Program-made: the position numbers and the translations under genes | In this document: in pieces, positions 1-8,285 of the stretch | Layout: each line of letters begins with the position of its first letter | How positions within the stretch are numbered: the stretch's first letter is position 1 | Source: Chloroflexota bacterium | GTDB lineage: Bacteria > Chloroflexota > Dehalococcoidia > Tepidiformales > Tepidiformaceae | Direction of reading: 5' to 3' | NCBI GenBank assembly: GCA_963169135.1 | Contig: CAUJEQ010000262.1 | Span: 1 to 45,529, forward strand | DNA: 45,529 bases | The notes under the pieces: model-generated | What the model was told of the DNA's origin: nothing | What the model saw: the letters and a program-made list of their open reading frames with translations, nothing else | Database searches by the model: none

Positions 1-108
1 TCTGCCGTCTATCTCAACGATCTGAGCGGTCGGGTATCCTCCCGGGCCGGGCGGGCAACACGCCTCTGATATGTTATCTTCCCCGAGAATCCCGTCTGGA
101 GCCGGACC

Positions 109-1020
109 ATGCAGATAGAATGGCTGAAGACGTTCATCGCAGTCGTCGAGACGGGGAGCCTGACCGAGGCCGCCGACCGCCTGGCGCTCTCTCAGCCGGC
201 GGTTTCAAAGCAACTTCAGCAGTTGGAGAAGTACTTCAATGCGGAGTTGAAGTATTGGAGGGGCAGGGAGTTCAGACTCACAGAATCTGGACAGGATGTC
301 CTGCACTGGGCTCGAGACACCATCGGCTCGCTTCAGGTGCTAAACACCGAAATCCTCTCCCGAACAGAACGCCGTGAGAATACGATCATCGTTGCCAGCG
401 GCCCGACCCTCCTCTACCACTACGTCCCCTTCCTCGCCGAGACTTTGAGCTCCCACAACCCGGACTGGCGGATTTCGACCCTAACCATCATGGACCAGAC
501 ATCGCTGACGCAGGTGGTCTGCGATGGCGCCGCGGACATCGCGCTCCACACGGCCCCATACAGTGATGATCGCCTGGAGTGCCGTCCGGTTGTCGAGGAT
601 GAGCTCGTGCCCGTTGCGAATCCCCGACACAGCCTCGCTGGCTCACGGAGCGTCGAGGCCAGGCAGCTGGCCAACGAACCTCTTCTTCTCCTCTCCGGGC
701 CGACCGAGAGCCGGACCTTGATCGATGCGTGGTTCGCCGGACGAGGAGCAACATTGAAGGACCCGGTCGAGATGGGGTCTCAGGCCGAGGTACGCGCCCG
801 CTTGTTGGCCACGCCCAGCATCGGAGTTGTCTCCCACATCGTTGTCGCCCGCGACCTGGCCGCTGCTCAGCTCGTCAAGCTCAACGTTCCCGGATTCCGG
901 CTCGTGAGGAACATCTACGCTAGCAATCGTGTTGGCTCCAATCGGGCGGTGCAGACTGCCGTCTCCGTAATGGCCACGGCCTTCGCCGCAGTGAATCGGG
1001 AGCGGCTGTTCGGTCTCTGA
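109..1020 (+). CDS. LysR-family transcriptional regulator
   Basis: A 303-residue protein of normal LysR length. Residues 1-60 form the N-terminal winged helix-turn-helix (LKTFIAVVETGSLTEAADRLALSQPAVSKQLQQLE is the classic pattern), and about 90-295 form the periplasmic-binding-like effector domain. The ATG is preceded by GGAG at a normal distance. It lies upstream of, and on the same strand as, the CoA-transferase/ABC-transporter cluster, about 170 bp away, so it probably controls that cluster in response to a substrate or CoA ester. This is inference from position only, since LysR genes are more often divergent from their targets. The effector cannot be read from the sequence. Confidence 0.9.
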   Translation: MQIEWLKTFIAVVETGSLTEAADRLALSQPAVSKQLQQLEKYFNAELKYWRGREFRLTESGQDVLHWARDTIGSLQVLNTEILSRTERRENTIIVASGPTLLYHYVPFLAETLSSHNPDWRISTLTIMDQTSLTQVVCDGAADIALHTAPYSDDRLECRPVVEDELVPVANPRHSLAGSRSVEARQLANEPLLLLSGPTESRTLIDAWFAGRGATLKDPVEMGSQAEVRARLLATPSIGVVSHIVVARDLAAAQLVKLNVPGFRLVRNIYASNRVGSNRAVQTAVSVMATAFAAVNRERLFGL

Positions 1021-1189
1021 CTCGGCCTGGCAGCATTCTTGAACACACGGTAGAGCCCAACTATTCCTTGCGGTTATTGCTGCATTCGAAACAGCCTATT
1101 GAGGGTCGGCTCACTCGTCCCTAGCATCCTGTCCATCTGCCGAACACGAGGTCGGCGCTTTGTAGGCAAGATGCCGGGAGCTATCGCAG

Positions 1190-2242
1190 GTGAACGATTG
1201 GTCGCGGCCCCTTGATGGGATTGGCGTTCTGGATCTGAGTCTGAGTGTTGCGGGCGGTTTCTGCGCGAGACTGTTCGCTCAGCTCGGAGCGCGCGTCTCG
1301 CGCGTGCCTGGCGAAGGTGATGTCGATGTTCCGGTGGAAGCTCGTCACGGCCCAGAAGACCTCCAGCGGCGGCTCGCTGGATATCTCCACGCCGGCAAGG
1401 AACGCCTTGCCATTCCGGTGTCACCTGAATCTATCGTCGGTCTCGCGCCTGTCCTGAGTCGAAGCCAGGTGATCATTCATGACCGCGGCCAGGCGTTTGC
1501 ATCGCAGCTCCTGGCATCATCGGAGTCCCAGGAGGCACGCATTGTCTCAGTCGCCGATTACGGATGGGATGGCCCGTTTGGTGAGTGGAAGTCGGATGGC
1601 TTACTTCTTCAGGCACACTCCGGAATCGCCGCTCTGATTGGCAGTCCCAATCGAGAGCCACTTGCTCTCCCGGGGTTTGCGGTCCACTACGTGACGGGAT
1701 CCTTTGCCTTCATCACTGCGATGACCATGCTCCTCGGCGCGGGCGACAGGGAACGCCACGTCCTGGTCACGTCCATCGAGGCGGCGAGCACGCTCCACCA
1801 GTACACCTACCTCGCTTTCACACGGTTAGCGGAAGTGAGGAAACGCGCCCAGTTCATGTTGCCCACCGCGCTGTACATGGCATGCAGCGACGGCGAGATC
1901 CTGCTGGCTCCCGTGAAGCCAAACCAATGGTCCGGGCTTGCCCTGGTGTGCGACCGCCCGGACCTCCTCGAGCAGCCTGTCTTCAACACGGTACTGGGGC
2001 GCAGGCTGTACGCCTCCGTCCTCGACCGGGAGCTGGGTCCCTGGTTCGCCAACGAAACCGCCGCGGGAGCCTTCGAGAAACTGTGCGAAGTGGGTGTGCC
2101 TGCCGCCGTGGTGAATACGCCCCGTCAGGCACTGGACGACCCCCAGTTCGCGCACCGGGGCTTCCAGCCCGGCGCCGAGGGACTGCCACTGCCGTTTCTC
2201 CTCAACGGAACTCGGCCGGCAGGAGGGCGGAGTCATGACTGA
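1190..2242 (+). CDS. Family III CoA-transferase-like subunit lacking the catalytic Asp
   Basis: A 350-residue CaiB/BaiF (family III) CoA-transferase homologue, shorter than the usual 390-430. The N-terminal pattern LDGIGVLDLSLSVAGGFCARLFAQLGA is the family signature, with a GTG start after GGGAG. In active family members the nucleophilic Asp sits in a VDxS...EA motif. Here the aligned stretch is VLVTSIEAA (about 191-199), with Leu192 where Asp is expected. The stop overlaps the start of the next CoA-transferase by 8 bp, so the two are translationally coupled. Known two-subunit enzymes of this family (BbsEF, SmtAB) make it reasonable that this is the non-catalytic or structural partner of the downstream protein. 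Substrate unknown. Confidence 0.8.
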   Translation: MNDWSRPLDGIGVLDLSLSVAGGFCARLFAQLGARVSRVPGEGDVDVPVEARHGPEDLQRRLAGYLHAGKERLAIPVSPESIVGLAPVLSRSQVIIHDRGQAFASQLLASSESQEARIVSVADYGWDGPFGEWKSDGLLLQAHSGIAALIGSPNREPLALPGFAVHYVTGSFAFITAMTMLLGAGDRERHVLVTSIEAASTLHQYTYLAFTRLAEVRKRAQFMLPTALYMACSDGEILLAPVKPNQWSGLALVCDRPDLLEQPVFNTVLGRRLYASVLDRELGPWFANETAAGAFEKLCEVGVPAAVVNTPRQALDDPQFAHRGFQPGAEGLPLPFLLNGTRPAGGRSHD

Positions 2243-3488
2243 TACGAACGGCCCACGCGCACCGTTGACCGGTCTTCGGGTGCTCGATCTCACCATCGCA
2301 CTTGCCGGTCCCTACGGTACCAGAATTCTCGGTGACCTCGGTGCCGAGGTCATCAAAGTGGACACTCGCGTCGAGCGCCAATACCTCACGCAGCTGGACC
2401 TCGCAGCCCGTCTCCAGGCGATGTACCCAAACGGCGATCCAGGCGACGAACCGTGGAACACGGGAGGAGCCCACGGGCAGTTGAATCGCAACAAGTCCAG
2501 CATCGCGCTGGACCTCGCATCTCCGGATGAGCGGGAGCGCTTTCTCCGGCTGGTGGAAACCGCTGATTGCCTGGTCGAGAACTTCACGCCAAAAGTCATG
2601 CCCAGCCTTGGATTGAGCTATGAAGAGCTGAAGGTGCGCAATCCGGCGCTGGTTTACGTGGCAATGCCGGGATTCGGATCTTCAGGGCCTCGCAGCATGT
2701 TCCCCGCGTTCGCTCCCACCACAGAGGCTGCCTCCGGCTTTCTCTCGATGGTTGGGTATGAGGACGGCACGCTGGTACCCAATCCCATGTCCCTTGCCGA
2801 TTTCGTCGGCGGGCTCAACGCCATCGTGGGGCTGATGGGCGCTCTCTGGAATACTCGCCGTACCGGAGAAGGCGCGTTCGTGGACCTCTCGCAGGTTGAA
2901 GCCATGGCGAGCTTCGCGGGTGAGGAGTTCCAGATTGTTCCCGACTGGAGCCGCGATGCCGAAACAGGCCCGCATGGGAACCAGCTTCCCTGCGCGCTCC
3001 TCTCTGGCATGTTCCCCTCACGAGGCTTTGACGAGTGGATCGCAATCTCCCTCTACTCCGAGCTTGAAGTGCGGGCCATTGGAGATGTCCTCGGCGGCCC
3101 CACACTTGGCGGGGAGTGGGCCGCCTTGTCTCGAGGTCCTGCTGGACGGGACAGGATTCGAGCTGAGTTGAGCGCCCGAACTGCTGCCTTCGGGAAGCTA
3201 GAGCTTGCCACAACGCTGCAGATGGCCGGGATTGGGGCCGCCCCCGTTCAGACTGCTCCCGACCTTCTGGCCGACCCGCAACTGAACCACCTTGGGTTCT
3301 TCATCGACGTGGATGCACCAGGCGTCGGTCCGTTCCCTTACGAGGGCCCACCCTGGCATTTTGATCACTGGAGCGAGCGGCTCACCAGCCCAGCGCCCCG
3401 AGTGGGCGAAGACACCGCTCGCATTCTGCAGGCACTCGACAAATCCATCGGGGATAACGGTCAAAGTCAAACCGGAGGGAATAACTAA
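2235..3488 (+). CDS. Family III CoA-transferase, catalytic subunit
   Basis: A 417-residue CaiB/BaiF CoA-transferase of full family length. It carries the N-terminal LTGLRVLDLTIALAGPYGTRIL signature, the LVENFTP and GFG regions, and FVDLSQVEAM near 215-224 with the probable catalytic Asp217, which would form the aspartyl-CoA thioester/anhydride intermediate. These enzymes move CoA from a donor such as succinyl-CoA to a carboxylic acid. The gene overlaps the preceding paralogue by 8 bp and its TAA overlaps the next ATG by one base (TAATG). The position before an importer suggests that it activates the imported acid. The acid itself cannot be inferred. Confidence 0.88.
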   Translation: MTDTNGPRAPLTGLRVLDLTIALAGPYGTRILGDLGAEVIKVDTRVERQYLTQLDLAARLQAMYPNGDPGDEPWNTGGAHGQLNRNKSSIALDLASPDERERFLRLVETADCLVENFTPKVMPSLGLSYEELKVRNPALVYVAMPGFGSSGPRSMFPAFAPTTEAASGFLSMVGYEDGTLVPNPMSLADFVGGLNAIVGLMGALWNTRRTGEGAFVDLSQVEAMASFAGEEFQIVPDWSRDAETGPHGNQLPCALLSGMFPSRGFDEWIAISLYSELEVRAIGDVLGGPTLGGEWAALSRGPAGRDRIRAELSARTAAFGKLELATTLQMAGIGAAPVQTAPDLLADPQLNHLGFFIDVDAPGVGPFPYEGPPWHFDHWSERLTSPAPRVGEDTARILQALDKSIGDNGQSQTGGNN

Positions 3489-5185
3489 TGGAACGAACAT
3501 CAGACAGGACAAGCCCATCGAGGCTCACGCGACGGAAGGTGCTCGGGAGTGCCTCCGTCGGCGCAGTCGGACTGGCGACAGCCGCAATCATCGGTTGCGG
3601 AGATGACGACGACGATGTCGAGCCGACGCAGGAGACCACACCGGGCCAGTCGCCTACCGCCCAGACTCCAGGGGCCGATACGCCGACGAAAGGTCCCTCT
3701 ATTCGCACCGGCGGTTCGATTGCCGCTGTAGTTTCGGAGCCGGCCGACCTGAACCCCCACACGGGAATCAGCGGTGGCGAACATCAGACACTGTGGCTCA
3801 TCCACGACAATCTCATCGCATACGATGAAAAGTCCGTCCCGCGCGAAGACCTTTCCCTGGCGAAGCAGTGGGAAGTCGTCAGCCCGACCGAGATAGCGCT
3901 CACCCTCCGCGACGGCGTCAAGTTCCATGACGGCACGGACCTGACGGCCGAGGTCGTGAAGTACAACCTCGAACTCATTCTTGATCCAGCGACAGCTTCG
4001 GTTTCCCGGGGCCAGATTTCGCCCATCGGGAGCATTGAGACCCCCGACGCAAAGACGGTCGTGCTCAAGTTGACCAAGCCCTCGGCTTCCTTGCTCCTGG
4101 CGCTCGGGGATCGTGGCGGGATGATCGTGTCCAGGGCGAGCCTTGAGTCGAAAGGACTCAAGGACTACGCCGTGGCCCCAACGGGTGGTTCAGGCGCCTT
4201 CCAGTTCGAGAACTGGGTACGAAACTCAAACCTGAAGCTCAAGCGCAACCCGAACTACTGGCGTACCCGCGACGGCCAGAAATTGCCCCATCTCGACAAT
4301 CTTGAACTCAAGTTCATTCCCGAGGCGGCGGTGAGTCTGGCTGCCCTCCAGGCTTCCGAGATACAGATTGGGCCCGTGTCCGAGGAGGACTTGAAGATCG
4401 TCGAAAGCGCGAAGGACCTGTCTGTCAACACATTTGTCGGGGCCAGCACGTTGCAGATCTTCATGAATCGGAACAGTCCGGTTTTCAAGGATCCCCGCGC
4501 CCGGCAGGCACTGTCGTATGCGGTCGATAGGGAATCGATGGTGCTCGCCATCACCGATGGGCGTTCGCAGCCCGCCCTCGGACCCCTGACTCCGGCACAA
4601 TGGGCCTTCGACCCCAAGCTACCCGCCCCGTCATTTGACCCCAAGAAGGCCAAGCAGCTGTTCGAGGCCGCAGGGTTTGGTTCAGGTACAACCATCAAGG
4701 TACTGACATACGCAGGCGCTGAAATTTACAAGCGACAGGTAGAGCTCGTTCAACAATCGCTGCGCGAAATTGGTATCACGATGGATGCGGAGTTCGTCCA
4801 GACAGGCGCCGTGTATGCCGAATACAAAAAGGGCACGCACGATGCTGCCTTCTCTGGTTTCAGCATTCGGGCCGATCCTCATGGCAGTCTGGGTGAAGAG
4901 TTTATATCGAAAGGCGGGTTTGCCTGGAGTCAAAATCCAGCGACGTTTGAACTTGAGCCAGATGTCGACAAGTTGTTGACCGAGGCAAATCAGGAATACG
5001 ACTTGACGAAGAGGACTGCCTTGTACCGGACAGCCCAAGATAAGATCATTAATGAATATGCCATGGCAGTGTGCATGTACTATGGCAATACATACCTTGG
5101 GCAAAACCAGAGTATTGGGGCAACTTCATCCCTTTTCGGTGGCGAAGGCAAGCCTCGCCTCGCAGAGGTATACCTGAAAGGGTAG
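3488..5185 (+). CDS. ABC transporter substrate-binding lipoprotein, family 5 (DppA/OppA type)
   Basis: A 565-residue extracellular solute-binding protein. The N-terminus has a twin-arginine signal (LTRRKVLG, Arg15-Arg16), a hydrophobic stretch and a lipobox ending at Cys37 (AAIIGC), followed by an acidic and Thr/Pro-rich linker. It should therefore be exported folded through Tat and lipid-anchored on the outer face of the membrane. The body shows family-5 features (LTLRDGVKFHDGTDLTAEVVKYNLE, then ARQALSYAVDRESMV). GGAGGG precedes the ATG. Family 5 proteins bind peptides, nickel, opines or other organic ligands. The neighbouring CoA-transferases and hotdog protein point to an organic acid or acid-containing ligand. 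The last ~500 bases look richer in A+T than the rest. Confidence 0.93.
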   Translation: MERTSDRTSPSRLTRRKVLGSASVGAVGLATAAIIGCGDDDDDVEPTQETTPGQSPTAQTPGADTPTKGPSIRTGGSIAAVVSEPADLNPHTGISGGEHQTLWLIHDNLIAYDEKSVPREDLSLAKQWEVVSPTEIALTLRDGVKFHDGTDLTAEVVKYNLELILDPATASVSRGQISPIGSIETPDAKTVVLKLTKPSASLLLALGDRGGMIVSRASLESKGLKDYAVAPTGGSGAFQFENWVRNSNLKLKRNPNYWRTRDGQKLPHLDNLELKFIPEAAVSLAALQASEIQIGPVSEEDLKIVESAKDLSVNTFVGASTLQIFMNRNSPVFKDPRARQALSYAVDRESMVLAITDGRSQPALGPLTPAQWAFDPKLPAPSFDPKKAKQLFEAAGFGSGTTIKVLTYAGAEIYKRQVELVQQSLREIGITMDAEFVQTGAVYAEYKKGTHDAAFSGFSIRADPHGSLGEEFISKGGFAWSQNPATFELEPDVDKLLTEANQEYDLTKRTALYRTAQDKIINEYAMAVCMYYGNTYLGQNQSIGATSSLFGGEGKPRLAEVYLKG

Positions 5186-5189
5186 CATC

Positions 5190-6146
5190 GTGCTGACGTT
5201 CTTAATGAGACGTGCTGTTGGCATGGTGGGAGTAGTGCTGATGGTTACCATCATGCTGTTCCTCTTGATGTCATTTGTACCGGGGGACCCTATCACCGCA
5301 CGGTACGGGATGGACGGCTCGTCTCTCAACGCTGAGCAGGAGGCCGCCCTCCGGAAGGAGTACGGCCTCGATCAGCCGCTACCCGTCCAGTACCTCTCCT
5401 GGGTGCGAGCGCTGATAACCGGAGACCTCGGGGACTCCATCCAGCAACGGCGGTCGGTCACGACCATTCTGAAGGAACGCATCCCGGTTACCCTGCAGAT
5501 TTCGGGCTTCGCGCTTCTCCTCTCCGTGGTGCTCGCTGCGCCGCTTGGAGTAATCGCCGCTGTGAAGCACAACTCCGTCTGGGATCGCCTGCTCAGCGGC
5601 TTCGCACTGGCTGGAGTGGCCATGCCCGCGTTCTGGCTCGGATTGCTCCTGCTCATCCTGTTTTCCGTGAAGCTTTCGTGGTTCCCGGTGACGGGCTTCA
5701 CGCGATTGACAACTGATCCACTGGAGGCTCTTCGCTCATCGTTTCTACCTGCGCTGACGGCTGCACTCGGTGGCACGACGGCGATGATATTGCGGCAGCT
5801 CAGGGCCGCGCTCATCGACGTCATGCGGCAGGACTACATTCGCACGGCACGGGCAAAGGGAGTGCGGGCGCGGGCGGTGGTCGTGCGGCACGGCGTCAGA
5901 AATGCCATGCTGCCGACAGTCACCGTGATTGGCCTTGCGACAGCGCACTTGCTCGGCGGCAGCGTCGTTATCGAGCGGGTCTTCAATATCCCTGGCATGG
6001 GGCGGCTCATCATTGACGCCATGAATGCTCGTGACTACCCCGTAGTGCAGGGGGTGGTTCTGGTCATCACCGTCTTCGTCGTCGCAATCAATCTAGTGAC
6101 GGATCTCACCTATGCCTACCTCGACCCACGGATTCGCCTCCGATGA
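5190..6146 (+). CDS. ABC transporter permease, DppB type
   Basis: A 318-residue inner-membrane permease with about six hydrophobic segments. The N-terminal MRRAVGMVGVVLMVTIMLFLLMSFVPGDP is typical of DppB/OppB. The cytoplasmic EAA loop that docks the ATPase is seen as RTARAKGVRARAVVVRHG near 220-240. The GTG start lies 4 bp after the stop of the binding protein, and the 3' end overlaps the next permease by 4 bp (ATGA). It should pair with the DppC-type protein to form the translocation pore. Confidence 0.93.
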   Translation: MLTFLMRRAVGMVGVVLMVTIMLFLLMSFVPGDPITARYGMDGSSLNAEQEAALRKEYGLDQPLPVQYLSWVRALITGDLGDSIQQRRSVTTILKERIPVTLQISGFALLLSVVLAAPLGVIAAVKHNSVWDRLLSGFALAGVAMPAFWLGLLLLILFSVKLSWFPVTGFTRLTTDPLEALRSSFLPALTAALGGTTAMILRQLRAALIDVMRQDYIRTARAKGVRARAVVVRHGVRNAMLPTVTVIGLATAHLLGGSVVIERVFNIPGMGRLIIDAMNARDYPVVQGVVLVITVFVVAINLVTDLTYAYLDPRIRLR

Positions 6147-7033
6147 CTGAAAACGCGGTCGCAGACGGCTGGGCCACACCTCCTGGCGGCACCAAGAGCA
6201 AGGCCAGGAAGCGGTGGGCGCGGCACTTTCTAAGGTCGCCGGTTTCACTCGTGAGTCTCCTGTGTGTCCTGGGGACAGTCGTGTTGGCGCTGGGCGCCGA
6301 TGCTATTGCGCCACAAGACCCGTTGGTGCAAGACGTTCGTGACCGCCTGGCAGCACCTTCCTGGGACCACCCCTTCGGGACGGATGCACTGGGCCGCGAT
6401 GTCCTGAGCAGAGTGATTCACGGGACTCGAGTATCGCTAACCGCAGCGGTCTCCGCTGTCGCCCTGTCGGCTCTGCTGGGAGTGAGTCTCGGCATCATCG
6501 CGGGGTATGTCGGGGGCCTTATCGATGAAGCGATCATGCGCATCATCGACTCTGTCGTAGCTTTCCCGGCAATCATCCTTGCCCTGGCGTTTGTAACTGC
6601 GTTTGGGGCGACGTTACGCTCAGTGATATTTGCAATCACTATCGTGAGCGTGCCGTTGTACGCGCGGCTGATGAGGGCACAGATCCTGTCCGTGAAGGAG
6701 ACTGATTTCGTCCTGGCAGCTCGTGCAATGGGAGCAAGTCCTTGGCGCATTATGGTTCGGCACATGCTTCCAAATGTACTGGCTCCAATAGTTGTTGCAG
6801 CAACGCTCGGCATGTCATATGCAATCTTGGCTGAGGCAAGCCTGAGCTTTCTTGGGGCCGGCGTTCAACCGCCTACACCAACATGGGGTGGGATGCTCAA
6901 TGATGCAGCACGCTACATACATACCAACATGTATATGACTTTATTCCCTGGAGCTGCCATCTTTATCCTTGTGCTCTCACTGAACTACCTGGGAGACACG
7001 CTCCAGGACGCTATGGATCCACGGTCAAGCTAG
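6143..7033 (+). CDS. ABC transporter permease, DppC type
   Basis: A 296-residue partner permease. It starts in an ATGA overlap with the upstream permease. Hallmarks are the N-terminal cytoplasmic tail, HPFGTDALGRDVLSRVIHGTRVSL after the first membrane segment, and the EAA loop LAARAMGASPWRIMVRHMLPN. About six membrane segments are visible. Genes for the two ATP-binding subunits (DppD/DppF type), which normally follow, are absent here; the next gene is an enzyme. The importer must borrow an ATPase encoded elsewhere or be incomplete. The 3' third (about 6580-7033) is clearly more AT-rich than the surroundings. Confidence 0.93.
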   Translation: MTENAVADGWATPPGGTKSKARKRWARHFLRSPVSLVSLLCVLGTVVLALGADAIAPQDPLVQDVRDRLAAPSWDHPFGTDALGRDVLSRVIHGTRVSLTAAVSAVALSALLGVSLGIIAGYVGGLIDEAIMRIIDSVVAFPAIILALAFVTAFGATLRSVIFAITIVSVPLYARLMRAQILSVKETDFVLAARAMGASPWRIMVRHMLPNVLAPIVVAATLGMSYAILAEASLSFLGAGVQPPTPTWGGMLNDAARYIHTNMYMTLFPGAAIFILVLSLNYLGDTLQDAMDPRSS

Positions 7034-7071
7034 TCCTCCAGGACCATGAGGAACCAGAAAGGTGAAATGCT

Positions 7072-7881
7072 ATGTACGCGGTAGAACGAATCATTACTGC
7101 ATATCTCTCGAATGAAGATTCGCCAGATATTCGCAACCCTATTCACTCGACAGAAATTGCACGTAAGTATGGATTTGAGAGTGCATTGGTGGGTGGTATC
7201 ACCGTCTATGGCTGGGCTGCGGAGGTCGTAACAGACTTCCTTGGTGAGGATTGGCTCGACCACGGATGGACGGAATTCAACTTCAAGCGGCCGGTGTACC
7301 CTGGGGAAGTCCTCGCGATTCGGCTGGCCGAGGACGGCCAGCCTGGTTTCGCGATGACCGTGGAGGGTGAGGACGGCGGGGTGCGGATTGCAGGCCGTGC
7401 CGGGCTCGGCATCGCGCCGTGGTTCGGCGACCTGGCTGTGCCTTCGTCGTTGATGCCGGCCATGCCCGCCTCGATAAAGCCCAGGGCCTTGTCGCCCGAC
7501 GCGCCTCCCGTTGGGGAGGACTTGCTCCCCGTCCGGATGGCAATGGATGTTGAGGACGCCAGGAACTACGCCCTTGAAAAGCAGCATTCCGCGGACGCGC
7601 GTTTCACCGGCGATCATCCGCGGCTGCACCCTGCCATGGTCGCTGGCTTCGAGATCTTTCTCATCTACGAGCAGTTCGAACCAACCACCCCGGGTGTTCA
7701 CGTCTTCAGTCAGGTACAGCATATGAGTCGCGCCGATGCCGGGCCTGGATATGTTGCCGCAGGAAAGTTCATCGACTCTTTTGAGAGAAAGGGCCGGCAT
7801 CATGGCACGGTCGATGGCTGGTTGCTTCGGGACGGGACGGAGGTCTGTCGTGCGCGCCAGGGGTTCATCTATTCCCTTTAA
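7072..7881 (+). CDS. MaoC-like double-hotdog protein (acyl-CoA hydratase/dehydratase-like)
   Basis: A 269-residue protein with two hotdog-like halves. The first half shows NPIHSTEIARKYGFESALVGG (about 22-42), close to the NPxH segment of MaoC/(R)-hydratases but with Ile where the catalytic Asp would align. The second half shows GDHPRLHPAMV (180-190), with Asp181 and His186 at the Asp-x4-His spacing of hydratase-2 enzymes. It probably hydrates or dehydrates an acyl-CoA made by the upstream CoA-transferases. The family call is supported by motif and context; the reaction is inferred. It starts 38 bp after the permease with AGGTGA upstream, and is the last gene of the cluster. Confidence 0.7.
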   Translation: MYAVERIITAYLSNEDSPDIRNPIHSTEIARKYGFESALVGGITVYGWAAEVVTDFLGEDWLDHGWTEFNFKRPVYPGEVLAIRLAEDGQPGFAMTVEGEDGGVRIAGRAGLGIAPWFGDLAVPSSLMPAMPASIKPRALSPDAPPVGEDLLPVRMAMDVEDARNYALEKQHSADARFTGDHPRLHPAMVAGFEIFLIYEQFEPTTPGVHVFSQVQHMSRADAGPGYVAAGKFIDSFERKGRHHGTVDGWLLRDGTEVCRARQGFIYSL

Positions 7882-8285
7882 GTGTGGCGATGGCCACCAA
7901 TCCGGGAGAGTCCTGCACAGTCCACGTACTCGAAGGTCGAAAAGGCCGGCACCGGTGTGAATCGTATGGCGGTAACAAGGGGGTGGCTCGGTCCCTGCGG
8001 CCCACGAACCATCGTTCGTGGGCCGCGAAGACCGAGCTGGCCTCACCTGTTGTCACAGCGGGATCTCATTCCTTACCTCTAATTCTGAGCACGCTTCCGG
8101 TCGCCCGCGTCATGTAGCGACGAGTTGGCTTTGCGACACGGAGCGATAAGCGGCACGGGTGGGCCGACCACAAGAGCCCAAAATGCGGGCGACCGTTTGA
8201 CGACCGCCTCTCACGAACTGTGCCGATTTCTGCCAGCACGGGAAGCAGGCGCCTCATTTGCCACCCCGTTGCCGATGGCCTGAAC
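7882..8285. other. Non-coding gap between convergent genes
   Basis: A 404-bp interval between the 3' ends of the MaoC-like gene (+) and the GGDEF-EAL gene (-). I found no convincing protein gene in it. Its only strong structure is the long inverted repeat at 7986-8037 (listed separately). The remainder (8038-8285) shows no clear repeat, tRNA or promoter. Confidence 0.6.
7986..8037. terminator. Long inverted repeat, probable bidirectional transcription end
   Basis: A perfect 12-bp stem (7997-8008 with 8015-8026, arm GCGGCCCACGAA, loop CCATCG) is extended, after a 3x3 internal loop, by a further 8-bp stem (7986-7993 with 8030-8037, arm GCTCGGTC). Neither side has a T-run, so it is not a canonical intrinsic terminator. 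Its position between two convergent genes makes a terminator or mRNA 3'-end stabiliser likely. Confidence 0.55.

Noticed and set aside
1021..1189. LysR operator or promoter before the first CoA-transferase
   Set aside because: No T-N11-A dyad or -35/-10 pair convincing enough to place it.
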